This document shows, in pieces, positions 24,293 to 32,930 of a stretch of DNA of 64,000 nt. The notes beneath the pieces are model-generated. The model did no database searches. It was not told where the DNA came from and worked only from the letters and a program-made list of their open reading frames with translations. Position 1 is the first letter of the stretch; each line of letters begins with the position of its first letter. A program made the translations under genes and the position numbers. Source of the stretch: Brumimicrobium sp964585545 (GTDB taxonomy: Bacteria; Bacteroidota; Bacteroidia; Flavobacteriales_D; Crocinitomicaceae); assembly GCA_964585545.1 (NCBI GenBank), contig CAZPDT010000001.1:62001-126000 (forward strand). Reading direction: 5' to 3'.

Positions 24293-26077
24293 TTACCATA
24301 TTATTTTATAAGGTAAACGAGCTTGAATTCCAGTAATTTCTTCAAGTTCTTTTATATGTCCATAGGTTTGGATTACCTCTTTTGGAATGAGGGCTCTTTG
24401 CTTAATTCCTTCATCTGAATCTTCAGAAATAGATTCAATTATTTTTCTCCACGATCCTTTTTCAACCTTTGGATAGTACCTTATAACAGGTTCAACGATG
24501 TTGGCATCTTGAACCGCATAGGCAATGGCATCTTCTAAGCCTCCTAACGTATCAACGAGCCCCACTTTTAAGGCATCCGCACCTGTCCAAACACGACCTC
24601 TGGCAATTGTATTGACTTGATCAACAGTCATTCCTCTACCTTCCGCCACTCTTCGTAAAAACTGATAGTAGGTTGTGTCAACTTCACTTTGTATAATCGC
24701 TAATTCGGCAGGAGTGAGTTTTTTATTGGTTGACATAACTGCATGTTTATTAGTACTCACTCTATCAAAGCTGAGTCCCAACTTGTTTTCAAGCATTTTC
24801 CCCGTATAAGGGATAACTCCAAATACGCCTATCGATCCTGTTATTGTAGTTTTTTGCGCGAATACTTTAGAGGCAGGTGTAGAAATGTAATAGCCACCCG
24901 ATGCAGCCAAGTCGCCCATAGAAACAATAACTTTTTTCTCTTGATTGGCCAACTTTACTTCACGCCATATCTCTTCACTTGCAAGTGCGCTTCCTCCAGG
25001 AGAGTTGACTCTAAATACAATGGTTTTAATGTCTTGATCATTTCTTGCTTTGCGGAAAAGACGCGTAATTTTTGCACTGGCTATACCTTCTCCATCTGTA
25101 GATATACCTCCTTGAGCAACAATTACAGCAACATTTGCATTGCTCGCATTTGCAATGTTTTGTTGGGTAATGAATTTTTCTTCGGCGTATTTTTCAAAAC
25201 TTTTTACTTTCAAATCTTTAGTCTTCTCCACATTCATTTTATTTGCAATCAATTGGAGAACTTCATCACGGTATTTTAAACTGTCAATAAAACCATACTG
25301 AACACCGTCTTGAAGTCGTCTTACCATACCGTTATCAGCAATCTCTTCTAATTTCTTCATAGAAATACTTCTGTCTTGACTGATTCCTGTTTTTACAGAA
25401 GTCCAAAGATTGGTTAAAAGCACTTCCAATTGAAGTCGACTAGAGTCACTCATTTCTGTTAAAAAATAGGGTTCTACGGCACTTTTAAAGGAATTGTTAG
25501 GTCCTCTAATGACTTGCATCTTTAAATCAAGTTTATCAAATAAACCTTTATAAAACATCAGTTCTGAACCCAATCCAAGAAATTGAAATGTAGAGGAGTG
25601 AAATCCATAGTTTTCTGTTGCAGCAGATGCGATGTAATATTCTTTTAGTCCTACCAATTCTCCACTGTGGTAGGCTACTACAAATTTACCCGATTCATTT
25701 TCAAACTTCTTGATGGCATTTCTTATTTCTGTAGCTGTTTCATAACCACACTGTACATTTTTAAGCTCAATAAATATACCCTTTACGTTTTTGTCTTTTG
25801 CTGCTCGTTCAAAGCCATACAACAGCGCAGATAGCCCCGTATTGTTTATCATTCCAAATGAAAAGGGGTCAATATCTTCGTTGCCCATTTCTCTGATAGG
25901 ACCGTCTAGCTGGAGATGCAGAACGGTGTTCTTTTCAATGTCAAAGCCTGGTTTTGGTTTTAATACAGAGCTAATAATTGAAGAAAAGAAAACGAAAAAG
26001 ATGATAATGAGAACAATTCCCGAAATTAAGCTTGGCCAGAAAATCTGCCAGAATGATACTTTTTTAGTGTTTTTCAT
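24293..26077 (-). CDS. sppA: Signal peptide peptidase SppA, 67-kDa type
   Basis: A 594-residue inner-membrane serine protease with two ClpP/crotonase-like domains and an N-terminal membrane anchor (about 10-35). The catalytic Ser is in MGDLAASGGYYISTPAS of the second half; the general-base Lys is in SGELVGLKEYYIASAA of the first half, as in the E. coli-type SppA where the dyad is split over two domains. It digests signal peptides left in the membrane. FolK lies divergent upstream, a frequent Bacteroidota pairing. Confidence 0.95.
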   Translation of the reverse strand: MKNTKKVSFWQIFWPSLISGIVLIIIFFVFFSSIISSVLKPKPGFDIEKNTVLHLQLDGPIREMGNEDIDPFSFGMINNTGLSALLYGFERAAKDKNVKGIFIELKNVQCGYETATEIRNAIKKFENESGKFVVAYHSGELVGLKEYYIASAATENYGFHSSTFQFLGLGSELMFYKGLFDKLDLKMQVIRGPNNSFKSAVEPYFLTEMSDSSRLQLEVLLTNLWTSVKTGISQDRSISMKKLEEIADNGMVRRLQDGVQYGFIDSLKYRDEVLQLIANKMNVEKTKDLKVKSFEKYAEEKFITQQNIANASNANVAVIVAQGGISTDGEGIASAKITRLFRKARNDQDIKTIVFRVNSPGGSALASEEIWREVKLANQEKKVIVSMGDLAASGGYYISTPASKVFAQKTTITGSIGVFGVIPYTGKMLENKLGLSFDRVSTNKHAVMSTNKKLTPAELAIIQSEVDTTYYQFLRRVAEGRGMTVDQVNTIARGRVWTGADALKVGLVDTLGGLEDAIAYAVQDANIVEPVIRYYPKVEKGSWRKIIESISEDSDEGIKQRALIPKEVIQTYGHIKELEEITGIQARLPYKIIW

Positions 26078-26099
26078 AATGTGTATTTAACAATTGGTT

Positions 26100-26124
26100 T
26101 ATTCAATTTTTTTTGAATTGAATA
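26100..26124. repeat. Perfect 9-bp inverted repeat between sppA and folK
   Basis: TATTCAATT, 7-bp spacer (T-rich), AATTGAATA, 23 bp upstream of the sppA start codon. It lacks a T-run after the stem on either strand, so an operator or upstream RNA hairpin is more likely than a terminator. Confidence 0.35.
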
Positions 26125-26330
26125 GAAATGTACATCTCTATCAAAAATGTAAAAGTATTTAAAATTATGGAGACAATCTGTTAAGCGTTTGAAAAATAAT
26201 TAACAAGAATTGCAAGACAGTCATTTTTATAATTTTATAATATAAAATGGTTAATTTTGAGAGTTCAACTGCTCGGAAATTATCAAAAAATATTTGAATG
26301 ATGATTTGAACCAGTACTTTTATAATCTTT

Positions 26331-26834
26331 ATGGGGAAGAAAAGAAAAGTTATATTGGGTATAGGAAGTAATATTGGAGACAGAAGAGCCTATATTGAAC
26401 AAGCGATTTCTGAGTTAGAGCAAAGTTTTTTAACATCAATAATACGATCGAGTATATATGAAACTGAACCGTGGGGATTTAAAGCTGAAACATCTTTTTT
26501 AAATTGTTGTGTTGGGTTTAAATCTTCTCAAAACCCTGAAAAATTGCTCGAAATTACCCAGAAAATTGAAAAAAAACTTGGTCGATCGAGAAAAAAAAAC
26601 AAAAATAACTACCAATCTAGGACAATTGATATAGACCTTCTTTTTGTGGGAGACATAGAGATGAAAAATAAAAAATTAGAAATCCCTCACCCTCGTTTAT
26701 ATGATAGAAGCTTTGTATTGATACCAATTTTAGAGCTTTTCCCAGATTTTATAGACCCTTCTTCAAAATTGTCTATACAGGAATTGGTTGACCGATGCAA
26801 CGATAAAAATAAGGTCTTATTATATAGAGATTAA
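26331..26834 (+). CDS. folK: 2-amino-4-hydroxy-6-hydroxymethyldihydropteridine pyrophosphokinase
   Basis: A 167-residue HPPK enzyme that transfers pyrophosphate from ATP to the pterin precursor of folate. Signature segments are visible in order: GIGSNIGDRRAYIEQAI, SSIYETEPWGF, FLNCCVGF, LGRSRKKNKNNYQSRTIDIDLLFVG (the RxxRxxDxD-like catalytic motif with two Asp metal ligands) and IPHPRLYDRSFVLIPI. The length is standard for a stand-alone FolK. Confidence 0.96.
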   Translation: MGKKRKVILGIGSNIGDRRAYIEQAISELEQSFLTSIIRSSIYETEPWGFKAETSFLNCCVGFKSSQNPEKLLEITQKIEKKLGRSRKKNKNNYQSRTIDIDLLFVGDIEMKNKKLEIPHPRLYDRSFVLIPILELFPDFIDPSSKLSIQELVDRCNDKNKVLLYRD

Positions 26835-26866
26835 AATTTAACATTTTAATTAATACTAAAAACTTC

Positions 26867-26897
26867 TTTTGTATAGTAAAAAAAATTATTATTATTG
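26867..26897 (+). promoter_or_regulatory. Candidate promoter of the OmpA/TPR-like lipoprotein gene
   Basis: TTTTG at 26867-26871, 18-bp spacer, TATTATTG at 26890-26897 (7 of 8 bases of TAnnTTTG). The leader to the ATG would be about 35 nt. Confidence 0.45.
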
Positions 26898-26935
26898 CAA
26901 ACATAACTAATATAGAAAGAACTAATAATTTATTA

Positions 26936-28645
26936 ATGATGAAAAAAAGACAAGGATTTAAAAGCATAGCGTTTATAATTGCAGCAGGTCTGACATTTAC
27001 GAGTTGTGATCTTCTGAAAGATTTAGATTATACAGTAACGCCAGACCCTCTGGAAATGCACGGAGACAGTGTTAAAGTTAAAGTGGATGTAAAAATTCCT
27101 GAAAAAGGAATTAAAAAGAAAGTTTATGCTGAAGTCACTCCGATGATTGGCTCACATGCATTGAAGCCAGTAACTATTGTTGGTGAGAAAGCTACCGCTA
27201 ACGGTACAGTGATTCCTTATAAAGCTGGCGGAAGCCTTGTTTATGAGGATGTTATTGCATACTCTCCAGATATGGAAGTGTCAGAATTAACAGTCTCAGG
27301 TAAAATATATAAGAAAGGAAAGGAAAAAGGTGAATTAGAGCCTACCAAAATTGCTGATGCAACAATTATTACTCCTTTATTAGTAAATAAAGATTTTAGA
27401 GTAATTATTGGATCAGATGAGTTCAAACGGGTAACTCCTGAAACTCAAATGGCTGAAATTCATTACTTAAAAGGAAGTCCTAAAGTACGACCTGCTCAAA
27501 AAAGAGTTGAGAGTATGAAAGCATTGGAGAGTTTCCTAAAAGAAGCACAAACCAATCCTAAGATTGAAATCACTGGGATTAGCATTAAAGGTTTTGCATC
27601 TTTAGAAGGAGAGGAAGACAAAAACAATTCTCTTTCTACAAATCGTGCAGAGTCTGCTAAAGCAGCTACAATAGAGAAAGCATCAAAAAGAGGTGTTGAA
27701 AATGAATTTGCTCAAGACGATGCAAACTACTCTACTGTTGGTAAAGGTGAAGATTACGTTGGATTCAAGAGTGCTTTGAAAGACTCTAAGATGGATCAAG
27801 GTGATAAGGATAGAATTTTAAGAATTCTTGAAATGCAAAATACTTCTGCTGCTCGTGAGCAAGCTATTCGTGACTTGAGTACATATTTGTACTTAGATAA
27901 AAACATTTTCCCCGCACAACGTCGTGCTGAGATTAATGTAAATTATGACTTGACTGGTTATTCTGATGAAGAGTTGGTGGCATTGTCAAAATCTAATATT
28001 GATACATTGAACTTGGAAGAAATTCTTTTCACTGCAACATTAACTGATGATTTGAATGAGAAGATGCGTTTGTATAAAGAAGCTGCTCGTTTGTTCCCTG
28101 AAGACTATCGACCAGTGAATAATATTGGTGTTGTTTATTACAAACAAAACGATTTGGCACAAGCTAAAGCGCAGTTTGATAAAGCTAATGGGATTAAAGA
28201 AAATCCTGTAACAAACAACAACCTTGCTGCAATCGCAGGAGTGAATGGCGACCGTGAAAAAGCAAAGGAACTTTTAGAACAAGCTAGTGGTGCTGGAAGT
28301 GATGTTTCCTACAACAAAGGGATTCTAAATATTCAAGATGGAGATTATGAAGATGCAATTTCTAACTTTGGAGATGAGGCTACTTTCAATAAAGCCTTAG
28401 CACAGTTGTTGAATAAAGAAGAGTCTAACGCCAGTTCTACAATTGGAGACTCTAAAGATGCAGAAACAGCACAAGGGTATTATTTAAAAGCAATTATTGC
28501 TGCTCATAATGATAACCTTCAAGATATCGTTTCAAACCTTAAGAGTGCGTTTGCAGAGGATGCATCGTTTAAAGCAAAAGCCGCAAAAGATAGAGAGTTT
28601 ATTAAGTATTTAGACAATGCTTCTTTCTCTTCTATAGTTAAATAA
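26936..28645 (+). CDS. OmpA-like and TPR-repeat lipoprotein
   Basis: A 569-residue lipoprotein (lipobox FTSCD, Cys about 24). Residues 30-170 are beta-rich (DPLEMHGDSVKVKVDVKIPEKG and onward). Residues about 175-345 resemble an OmpA/MotB peptidoglycan-binding region: MKALESFLKEAQTNPKIEITGISIKGFASLEGEEDKN, SLSTNRAESA and PAQRRAEINV. The end carries TPR helices (DYRPVNNIGVVYYKQNDLAQAKAQFDKANGI and following). Similar large lipoproteins are abundant envelope proteins in Bacteroidota and may tie the outer membrane to the wall. Two adjacent ATGs (26936, 26939) are possible starts. A terminator follows at once. Confidence 0.82.
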   Translation: MMKKRQGFKSIAFIIAAGLTFTSCDLLKDLDYTVTPDPLEMHGDSVKVKVDVKIPEKGIKKKVYAEVTPMIGSHALKPVTIVGEKATANGTVIPYKAGGSLVYEDVIAYSPDMEVSELTVSGKIYKKGKEKGELEPTKIADATIITPLLVNKDFRVIIGSDEFKRVTPETQMAEIHYLKGSPKVRPAQKRVESMKALESFLKEAQTNPKIEITGISIKGFASLEGEEDKNNSLSTNRAESAKAATIEKASKRGVENEFAQDDANYSTVGKGEDYVGFKSALKDSKMDQGDKDRILRILEMQNTSAAREQAIRDLSTYLYLDKNIFPAQRRAEINVNYDLTGYSDEELVALSKSNIDTLNLEEILFTATLTDDLNEKMRLYKEAARLFPEDYRPVNNIGVVYYKQNDLAQAKAQFDKANGIKENPVTNNNLAAIAGVNGDREKAKELLEQASGAGSDVSYNKGILNIQDGDYEDAISNFGDEATFNKALAQLLNKEESNASSTIGDSKDAETAQGYYLKAIIAAHNDNLQDIVSNLKSAFAEDASFKAKAAKDREFIKYLDNASFSSIVK

Positions 28646-28665
28646 TTAAAGTATTATTTCTTTCT

Positions 28666-28696
28666 AAAGGGTTGGTCTTTGATCAACCCTTTTTTT
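28666..28696 (+). terminator. Rho-independent terminator after the OmpA/TPR lipoprotein gene
   Basis: Stem AAAGGGTTG (28666-28674), loop GTCTTTGAT, CAACCCTTT, then a run of T residues through 28696. Confidence 0.85.
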
Positions 28697-28820
28697 GTGT
28701 TTATAACCCAAACGATTCATGTTTATATCAAATAGATAGTTTAGGTTAAACTCCCATTATCTCGCATGAATAGGAAACTCGCGAAAAATAATAAAGAATA
28801 TTGCCGAACCTTGTCTATGC

Positions 28821-28864
28821 TTTATTGCCTCATTTTAGCGGAGTTATAGAAGTGAGGCAATAAA
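28821..28864. repeat. Perfect 12-bp inverted repeat with 20-bp loop
   Basis: TTTATTGCCTCA at 28821-28832 and TGAGGCAATAAA at 28853-28864. It is followed by A residues on the plus strand, so it is not a plus-strand terminator. It lies in the 424-bp gap between the OmpA/TPR lipoprotein and the ECF sigma gene, upstream of the sigma promoter. The rest of that gap holds the terminator and promoter described here and no gene I can support. Confidence 0.55.
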
Positions 28865-28944
28865 AAAAATAAAATATAGCCGAAATCTGCAACCCTTTCT
28901 TCTTTTTTTACGTTACAGTATGAAGTAAGAAATAAGGTCTGATT

Positions 28945-28975
28945 TTTGCTATTCACTAAATTAGCCTTATATTTG
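28945..28975 (+). promoter_or_regulatory. Promoter of the 29070-29669 sigma factor gene
   Basis: TTTG at 28945-28948, 19-bp spacer, TATATTTG at 28968-28975: both elements match the Bacteroidota primary-sigma consensus at the ideal distance. The leader would be about 90 nt. Confidence 0.65.
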
Positions 28976-29069
28976 ATATATATAACAATTAAAAAGCATT
29001 GCCTATAAGACATTTTTACTCATAAAAGAACTACATTTTAAATTTAATTTTAATCTAAATTGGGTAAAT

Positions 29070-29669
29070 ATGGACTTATCTAAACTTGAAGATAGAGATT
29101 TAATTGCTCTATACACATCAGGAAATGAACAAGCTTTCGAAATCATTTTGAAAAGACATACGAATAAAATTTATAATTTTATTTTTGTTAAAATTCGAAA
29201 TAAAGCAGTTGCACAAGACATCTTTCAGGAGACCTTTATTAAGATTATTAATACCTTAAAAAAGGGCAAATATAATGAAGAAGGTAAGTTTTTACCTTGG
29301 GCAATGCGTATCGCTCATAATCTTACCATTGATTACTTTCGGAAGAACAACAAGGTGCGTTTGATATCTGAATCAAGTTCCAAATCTGAGGACTTTACAA
29401 TTTTTGATTTATTAGAAGTGCAAGATGCCAACGTAGAAGACGATCTTGTACGGAATGAATTGATTGCACAAATGGAAGAACTAATTGATCATCTTCCAGC
29501 CTCGCAACGCGATATCTTAAACATGAGAATCTATAAAGGAATGTCGTTTAAAAATATTGCTGAGAAGGAAAATATAAGTATAAATACTGCTCTGGGAAGA
29601 ATGAGATACGCTTTGATTAATATTCGTAAATTAATCGCAAAACATAATTTAGTTACTCCTCTTTCTTAA
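29070..29669 (+). CDS. ECF-type RNA polymerase sigma factor
   Basis: A 199-residue sigma factor with region 2 (FEIILKRHTNKIYNFIFVKIRNKAVAQDIFQETFIKII and the melting segment FLPWAMRIAHNLTIDYFRKNNK) and region 4 (LPASQRDILNMRIYKGMSFKNIAEKENISINTALGRMRYALINIRKLI). The linker of about 45 residues between them is acidic and longer than in the 4400-4882 factor. No anti-sigma gene is adjacent: the next gene is convergent. It has its own consensus promoter, so it is probably made by the primary sigma. Widespread single-copy sigma factors of this look occur across Flavobacteriales; targets unknown. Confidence 0.93.
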   Translation: MDLSKLEDRDLIALYTSGNEQAFEIILKRHTNKIYNFIFVKIRNKAVAQDIFQETFIKIINTLKKGKYNEEGKFLPWAMRIAHNLTIDYFRKNNKVRLISESSSKSEDFTIFDLLEVQDANVEDDLVRNELIAQMEELIDHLPASQRDILNMRIYKGMSFKNIAEKENISINTALGRMRYALINIRKLIAKHNLVTPLS

Positions 29670-29737
29670 TTGGTGCCTTTCGCTGACCAGGTAACAACTG
29701 ATACATCCCATGAAAAGGTCAAATAAAAGACGCTAAC

Positions 29738-30802
29738 TTATTTTTTGGGAAGCACTACAAAACAATGCTGGGGCAAACCTGAAACAAATACAGAATCATT
29801 TTGAGTTGAAATTACTTGAACAGGAACCGCTATTAAGGTATTGGAAGTGTAAATTAAAACACTGTCCTTTTTAACTGCCGTTAAGGGAATCCCAATGCCT
29901 TTATAATTATGTTTTTTCTGTGGAACAACCCGAACAACTTCACCTAAACTTTTCAAAGATTGAGGTGCTATACTAAATGAAACTGCCACCATTGACGAGT
30001 CTATTGAAGGTACAGAAGCCTTTAAGAATACTCCGTGTCCTACGGTGTCCATCTCTGAATTTAAGAATTTCATCTTCTTTGTCTTTTTGTAATACTGAAC
30101 AAGAGAAATTGGGACATGTGCCTTTACTATATAACTCCCTTGTTTTGAAATTGTCATCAGAGGCCTATTCTTCTTAACTTCTGCACCAGGACGAATAGTG
30201 CTTTTAATAATCACACCATCAAAAGGAGCAGCATAGATATAGTCTTCAGCAGATAACGCTAACTTTTTAACTTCATAATATTGCTTGTAAATACCCATTT
30301 GAGATATGTAATCTTCTTCTCTTTCCCCATTTGTCTTTGGAAGTGATGGAAGTGAACGGGTTTTATGTATTTGATTTTTAAATTGCTCCCACTTTCCTTT
30401 TTGGTTTATGATTTGAGTTGGGAGTTTTTGGATTGCCTTATTCACCAATTGCTTATAATCAGTTCGTGCAATTAACAATTCATATAAAATAGCCAGACGG
30501 TCAACTTTAATTAAAAGGTCATTCTTTTTAAATGTAGTGCCAGGTGTTAATATGTGATTATCGCTATCAATTTTTCCCGAAACTTTCATTTGGACTTCCA
30601 TTTTATGATTAGAGATTACCTGCCCATAAACAGAGTCTTTAAAGAGAACTGGGTCAGACTTTACTTCTAATAATCTAAACTCTTTAAGAGGTATTGAAGC
30701 CTGTTGCTTTTCACTCCAGTTGTTAGAAAAATACATCAATATAATAATGGAAATTAAAGTGATTATAATTGCAAAAAAAATGAGTTTTTGTTGGGATTTC
30801 AT
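29738..30802 (-). CDS. HlyD-like membrane-fusion (periplasmic adaptor) protein
   Basis: A 354-residue protein with one N-terminal membrane helix (about 7-27), lipoyl/barrel-sandwich halves (QVISNHKMEVQMKVSGKID and the matching PFDGVIIKSTIRPGAEVKKNRPLMTIS), a helical hairpin between them (about 115-190) and a C-terminal beta-barrel domain. Such adaptors join an inner-membrane pump to an outer-membrane channel, but no pump or TolC gene is next to it. I choose ATG 30800-30802. The upstream TTG at 30835 would place the start inside the candidate -7 element TACTTTTG (30833-30840, minus strand). Confidence 0.82.
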   Translation of the reverse strand: MKSQQKLIFFAIIITLISIIILMYFSNNWSEKQQASIPLKEFRLLEVKSDPVLFKDSVYGQVISNHKMEVQMKVSGKIDSDNHILTPGTTFKKNDLLIKVDRLAILYELLIARTDYKQLVNKAIQKLPTQIINQKGKWEQFKNQIHKTRSLPSLPKTNGEREEDYISQMGIYKQYYEVKKLALSAEDYIYAAPFDGVIIKSTIRPGAEVKKNRPLMTISKQGSYIVKAHVPISLVQYYKKTKKMKFLNSEMDTVGHGVFLKASVPSIDSSMVAVSFSIAPQSLKSLGEVVRVVPQKKHNYKGIGIPLTAVKKDSVLIYTSNTLIAVPVQVISTQNDSVFVSGLPQHCFVVLPKK

Positions 30803-30832
30803 GCTTGATACTTTCTTATGTGTGTGAATAGA

Positions 30833-30840
30833 CAAAAGTA
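30833..30840 (-). promoter_or_regulatory. Candidate -7 element (TACTTTTG) for the adaptor gene
   Basis: An exact TAnnTTTG match on the minus strand, 30 bp before the chosen ATG. It argues against the longer TTG-initiated reading. Confidence 0.4.
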
Positions 30841-30922
30841 TAAATATTTACTGAAAGGAGGCTGTTAATAATATTGTTAACAAAGTAATAAATCAATCAG
30901 TAGAAGGTTTATACTGCCTGCC

Positions 30923-30930
30923 TATATTTG
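30923..30930 (+). promoter_or_regulatory. Candidate -7 element (TATATTTG) for the 30955-31500 gene
   Basis: An exact TAnnTTTG match, 24 bp before the ATG; no clear -33 TTG. Confidence 0.4.
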
Positions 30931-30954
30931 TAATATCTAAATATTTAAAAAGCA

Positions 30955-31500
30955 ATGTTTAAATCAATCTTCAAAAAGAAAGTCACAGATGAACAGCTGG
31001 CCAATATTTTTGTTAATGGGATTTTTGAAGTTATTGACAAAGGGTTTATTGAAGTAAAATCTTTAATTGAAGAGGATTTAGCTTTTGTAACAACTCCAGA
31101 TTTGTCTAAAGTATCTGATGGGCATTTCACAATGATTGTTTTAGTTGGGAATATGAATTTATTAGAAACAGTCATTCCTCCTGATCGATTGGATGGGATG
31201 GAGGCTCTAATTTATAGACGGTTTGCTGATGTTCTCCAAATGGAAATGCAGCAATTTACGGCTTATTTTAAGGAATATAAAACATTGATGAATCGCGTAA
31301 ATCATCCTTCAAAAGTTGTCCTATACAGTATGTCTAAGGCGATGTTTTTTAAATATAAACTAAATCAATATCAAGATGATTTCTTTAAAGATATGGATAC
31401 ACCGAATCCATTGTTTTTAAAAAGAATGGATGAAATCATGAAGAACTTTATTTGGAATTGGGAAATTTTCTTTAAAAGGTATAGCTTACACTATTCATAA
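30955..31500 (+). CDS. Conserved hypothetical cytoplasmic protein
   Basis: A 181-residue protein that I do not recognise. It has no signal peptide or membrane helix. It opens with a basic patch (MFKSIFKKKVTDEQ), continues with a mixed alpha/beta stretch (FVNGIFEVIDKGFIEVKSLIEED), and ends in long aromatic-rich helices (MEMQQFTAYFKEYKTLMNR; FIWNWEIFFKRYSLHYS). It is transcribed alone between two divergent/convergent neighbours. Its coding character is supported by the ATG start, a promoter-like element upstream and amphipathic helices. Confidence 0.7.
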   Translation: MFKSIFKKKVTDEQLANIFVNGIFEVIDKGFIEVKSLIEEDLAFVTTPDLSKVSDGHFTMIVLVGNMNLLETVIPPDRLDGMEALIYRRFADVLQMEMQQFTAYFKEYKTLMNRVNHPSKVVLYSMSKAMFFKYKLNQYQDDFFKDMDTPNPLFLKRMDEIMKNFIWNWEIFFKRYSLHYS

Positions 31501-31567
31501 GGTTTGAGTAGGTAGTAATTGCCTTTTTAGGAAGGCGCTCAACAATATTCCCATTGATGGTTTATTA

Positions 31568-32200
31568 TTATTTATTCTTATTCTGAAAATCACCATCACG
31601 CCAAGACTTTATAAATTTACTCCAAGCAACAGGATTCAAGAGATTGTTAACAGGCAATTGCCCTTTTGTGTAGATTTTAGTTTGTCGTTGTTGTGCCTCC
31701 CAATTATAAGAAAGGCTACTTGTTGAAGGCAATCTAGAGGCTATGGATGAAAGGTTTTTTCCAGACAACTCTCTTTGGGCATTTCTAAGCGCATCGTCAT
31801 AAGGATTCATCTCAACAAAAGCACGAGCAAAATCTTCTTTAGATGGCCAAGGATAGATATCTACTTCAGGTAAGATCATGGTGTCTGGAACCATTACATG
31901 GATTATAGAATACCGGATGTCGTCCAAAGAGTCTGGAATAATGTACGAACTGGTTTTAAAACCAAAAGCATTAAAAATCACCGTGTCCCCAGGCCGAGTA
32001 ACAAAGCTAAAGAAACCATAGTAATCAGAGATTGTTCCTTTTTGAGTGGTTTTATCAATAACTTTGGCGTAGGAGACTTGGTTTAGACTGTCTGCCGATA
32101 CTAAAATTCCAGAAAATTGGATCAGAGTTTCCTCTTTTTGAGCGTAACTCATCTCGGTAAAAACGACTAAGAAAGACAGTATAATAAATATGATTCGCAT
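31568..32200 (-). CDS. Secreted carboxypeptidase-regulatory-like domain protein
   Basis: A 210-residue protein with a signal peptide (cleavage near SYA-Q). Residues 27-105 form a CarboxypepD_reg-like/CNA-B-type beta sandwich: FSGILVSADSLNQVSYAKVIDKTTQKGTISDYYGFFSF, then PGDTVIFNAFGFKT. This is the same module that precedes TonB-dependent receptors, but there is no receptor part. The C-terminal 100 residues (LPEVDIYPWPSKEDFARAFVEMNPYD and onward) are family-specific. Similar small proteins are frequent in Flavobacteriales; function unknown, likely periplasmic or outer-membrane associated. Confidence 0.8.
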   Translation of the reverse strand: MRIIFIILSFLVVFTEMSYAQKEETLIQFSGILVSADSLNQVSYAKVIDKTTQKGTISDYYGFFSFVTRPGDTVIFNAFGFKTSSYIIPDSLDDIRYSIIHVMVPDTMILPEVDIYPWPSKEDFARAFVEMNPYDDALRNAQRELSGKNLSSIASRLPSTSSLSYNWEAQQRQTKIYTKGQLPVNNLLNPVAWSKFIKSWRDGDFQNKNK

Positions 32201-32272
32201 AACTTATATTTAAATCAATGATACAAAAATCTTCCCGATTTTTGGAGTTAAAACTGTTAAAATTAACAAAAC

Positions 32273-32794
32273 TCAGAAGAGCTTGTGAAACTCTTCTTTA
32301 AGTGCTTTTATTGCAATTTCTGTAGGCAATTCATCGAGTTCTCCTACAATTTCAAAAATTTTTTCACTTAACTCTATTGCAGTAGCCTCTTTATCCAATT
32401 GACGCGCTGCAACGTTGATTATTTTAATTGTTTCTTCCTTACTTTTATTAACAATATCCCACAATGGAGCAGAAATGAAAATTTGTTGGGCAACATTATG
32501 GTCGTATTCGTTGCGGATATTATTCAACAATTCAGTTTGAAAGAGGATTGCACTTTTATTGGCACTATGCAGTCGCATTATTAAGCTGTTTAGACTTATT
32601 CTTTCCAACAGTAAAACAATTCTTTGATATGCATCTGCACGGGGTTCTAGGAAAAATTTTTGACGTTCTTTCTTGAGCTGTAAATTGGCGTTTGTGAATA
32701 CTCTTTCGTTATTTTTCTTTAAGAAAATATAAACGACAAATGCAATCGCAGAAGATGGTATCAAGCCAACAATTATATAAATAAGGTATTCCAT
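32273..32794 (-). CDS. Membrane-anchored conserved unknown protein (DUF7935-like)
   Basis: A 173-residue protein with one N-terminal membrane helix (about 3-26), then a basic coiled-coil-like stretch (LKKNNERVFTNANLQLKKERQKFFLEPRADAYQRIVLLLERI) and further helices. The overall pattern matches small flavobacterial helper proteins of unknown function. A minus-strand TAAATTTG (-7 consensus) sits at 32817-32824, giving a short leader. Neighbours give no hint of role. Confidence 0.72.
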   Translation of the reverse strand: MEYLIYIIVGLIPSSAIAFVVYIFLKKNNERVFTNANLQLKKERQKFFLEPRADAYQRIVLLLERISLNSLIMRLHSANKSAILFQTELLNNIRNEYDHNVAQQIFISAPLWDIVNKSKEETIKIINVAARQLDKEATAIELSEKIFEIVGELDELPTEIAIKALKEEFHKLF

Positions 32795-32816
32795 AGTTAA
32801 ATTCTATTCTATGCTT

Positions 32817-32824
32817 CAAATTTA
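32817..32824 (-). promoter_or_regulatory. Candidate -7 element (TAAATTTG) for the 32273-32794 gene
   Basis: An exact TAnnTTTG match on the minus strand, 22 bp upstream of the start codon. Confidence 0.35.
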
Positions 32825-32930
32825 ACATCGTTTATCGAATATTAAGTGGATTATAACATTTAATTTTTAAAAATATAAATAGTTCGGGTAAAGCGTCAAA
32901 TTAACAGCACCTTATATAAATTTAATTAAA

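Noticed and set aside
28822..29013. 63-residue minus-strand frame upstream of the second sigma factor
   Set aside because: It overlaps the inverted repeat and the consensus promoter; the predicted protein shows no domain or sensible start context.
31518..31537. Possible hairpin GCCTT-TTTAGG-AAGGC after the 30955-31500 gene
   Set aside because: Five-base stem without a T-tail; probably chance.
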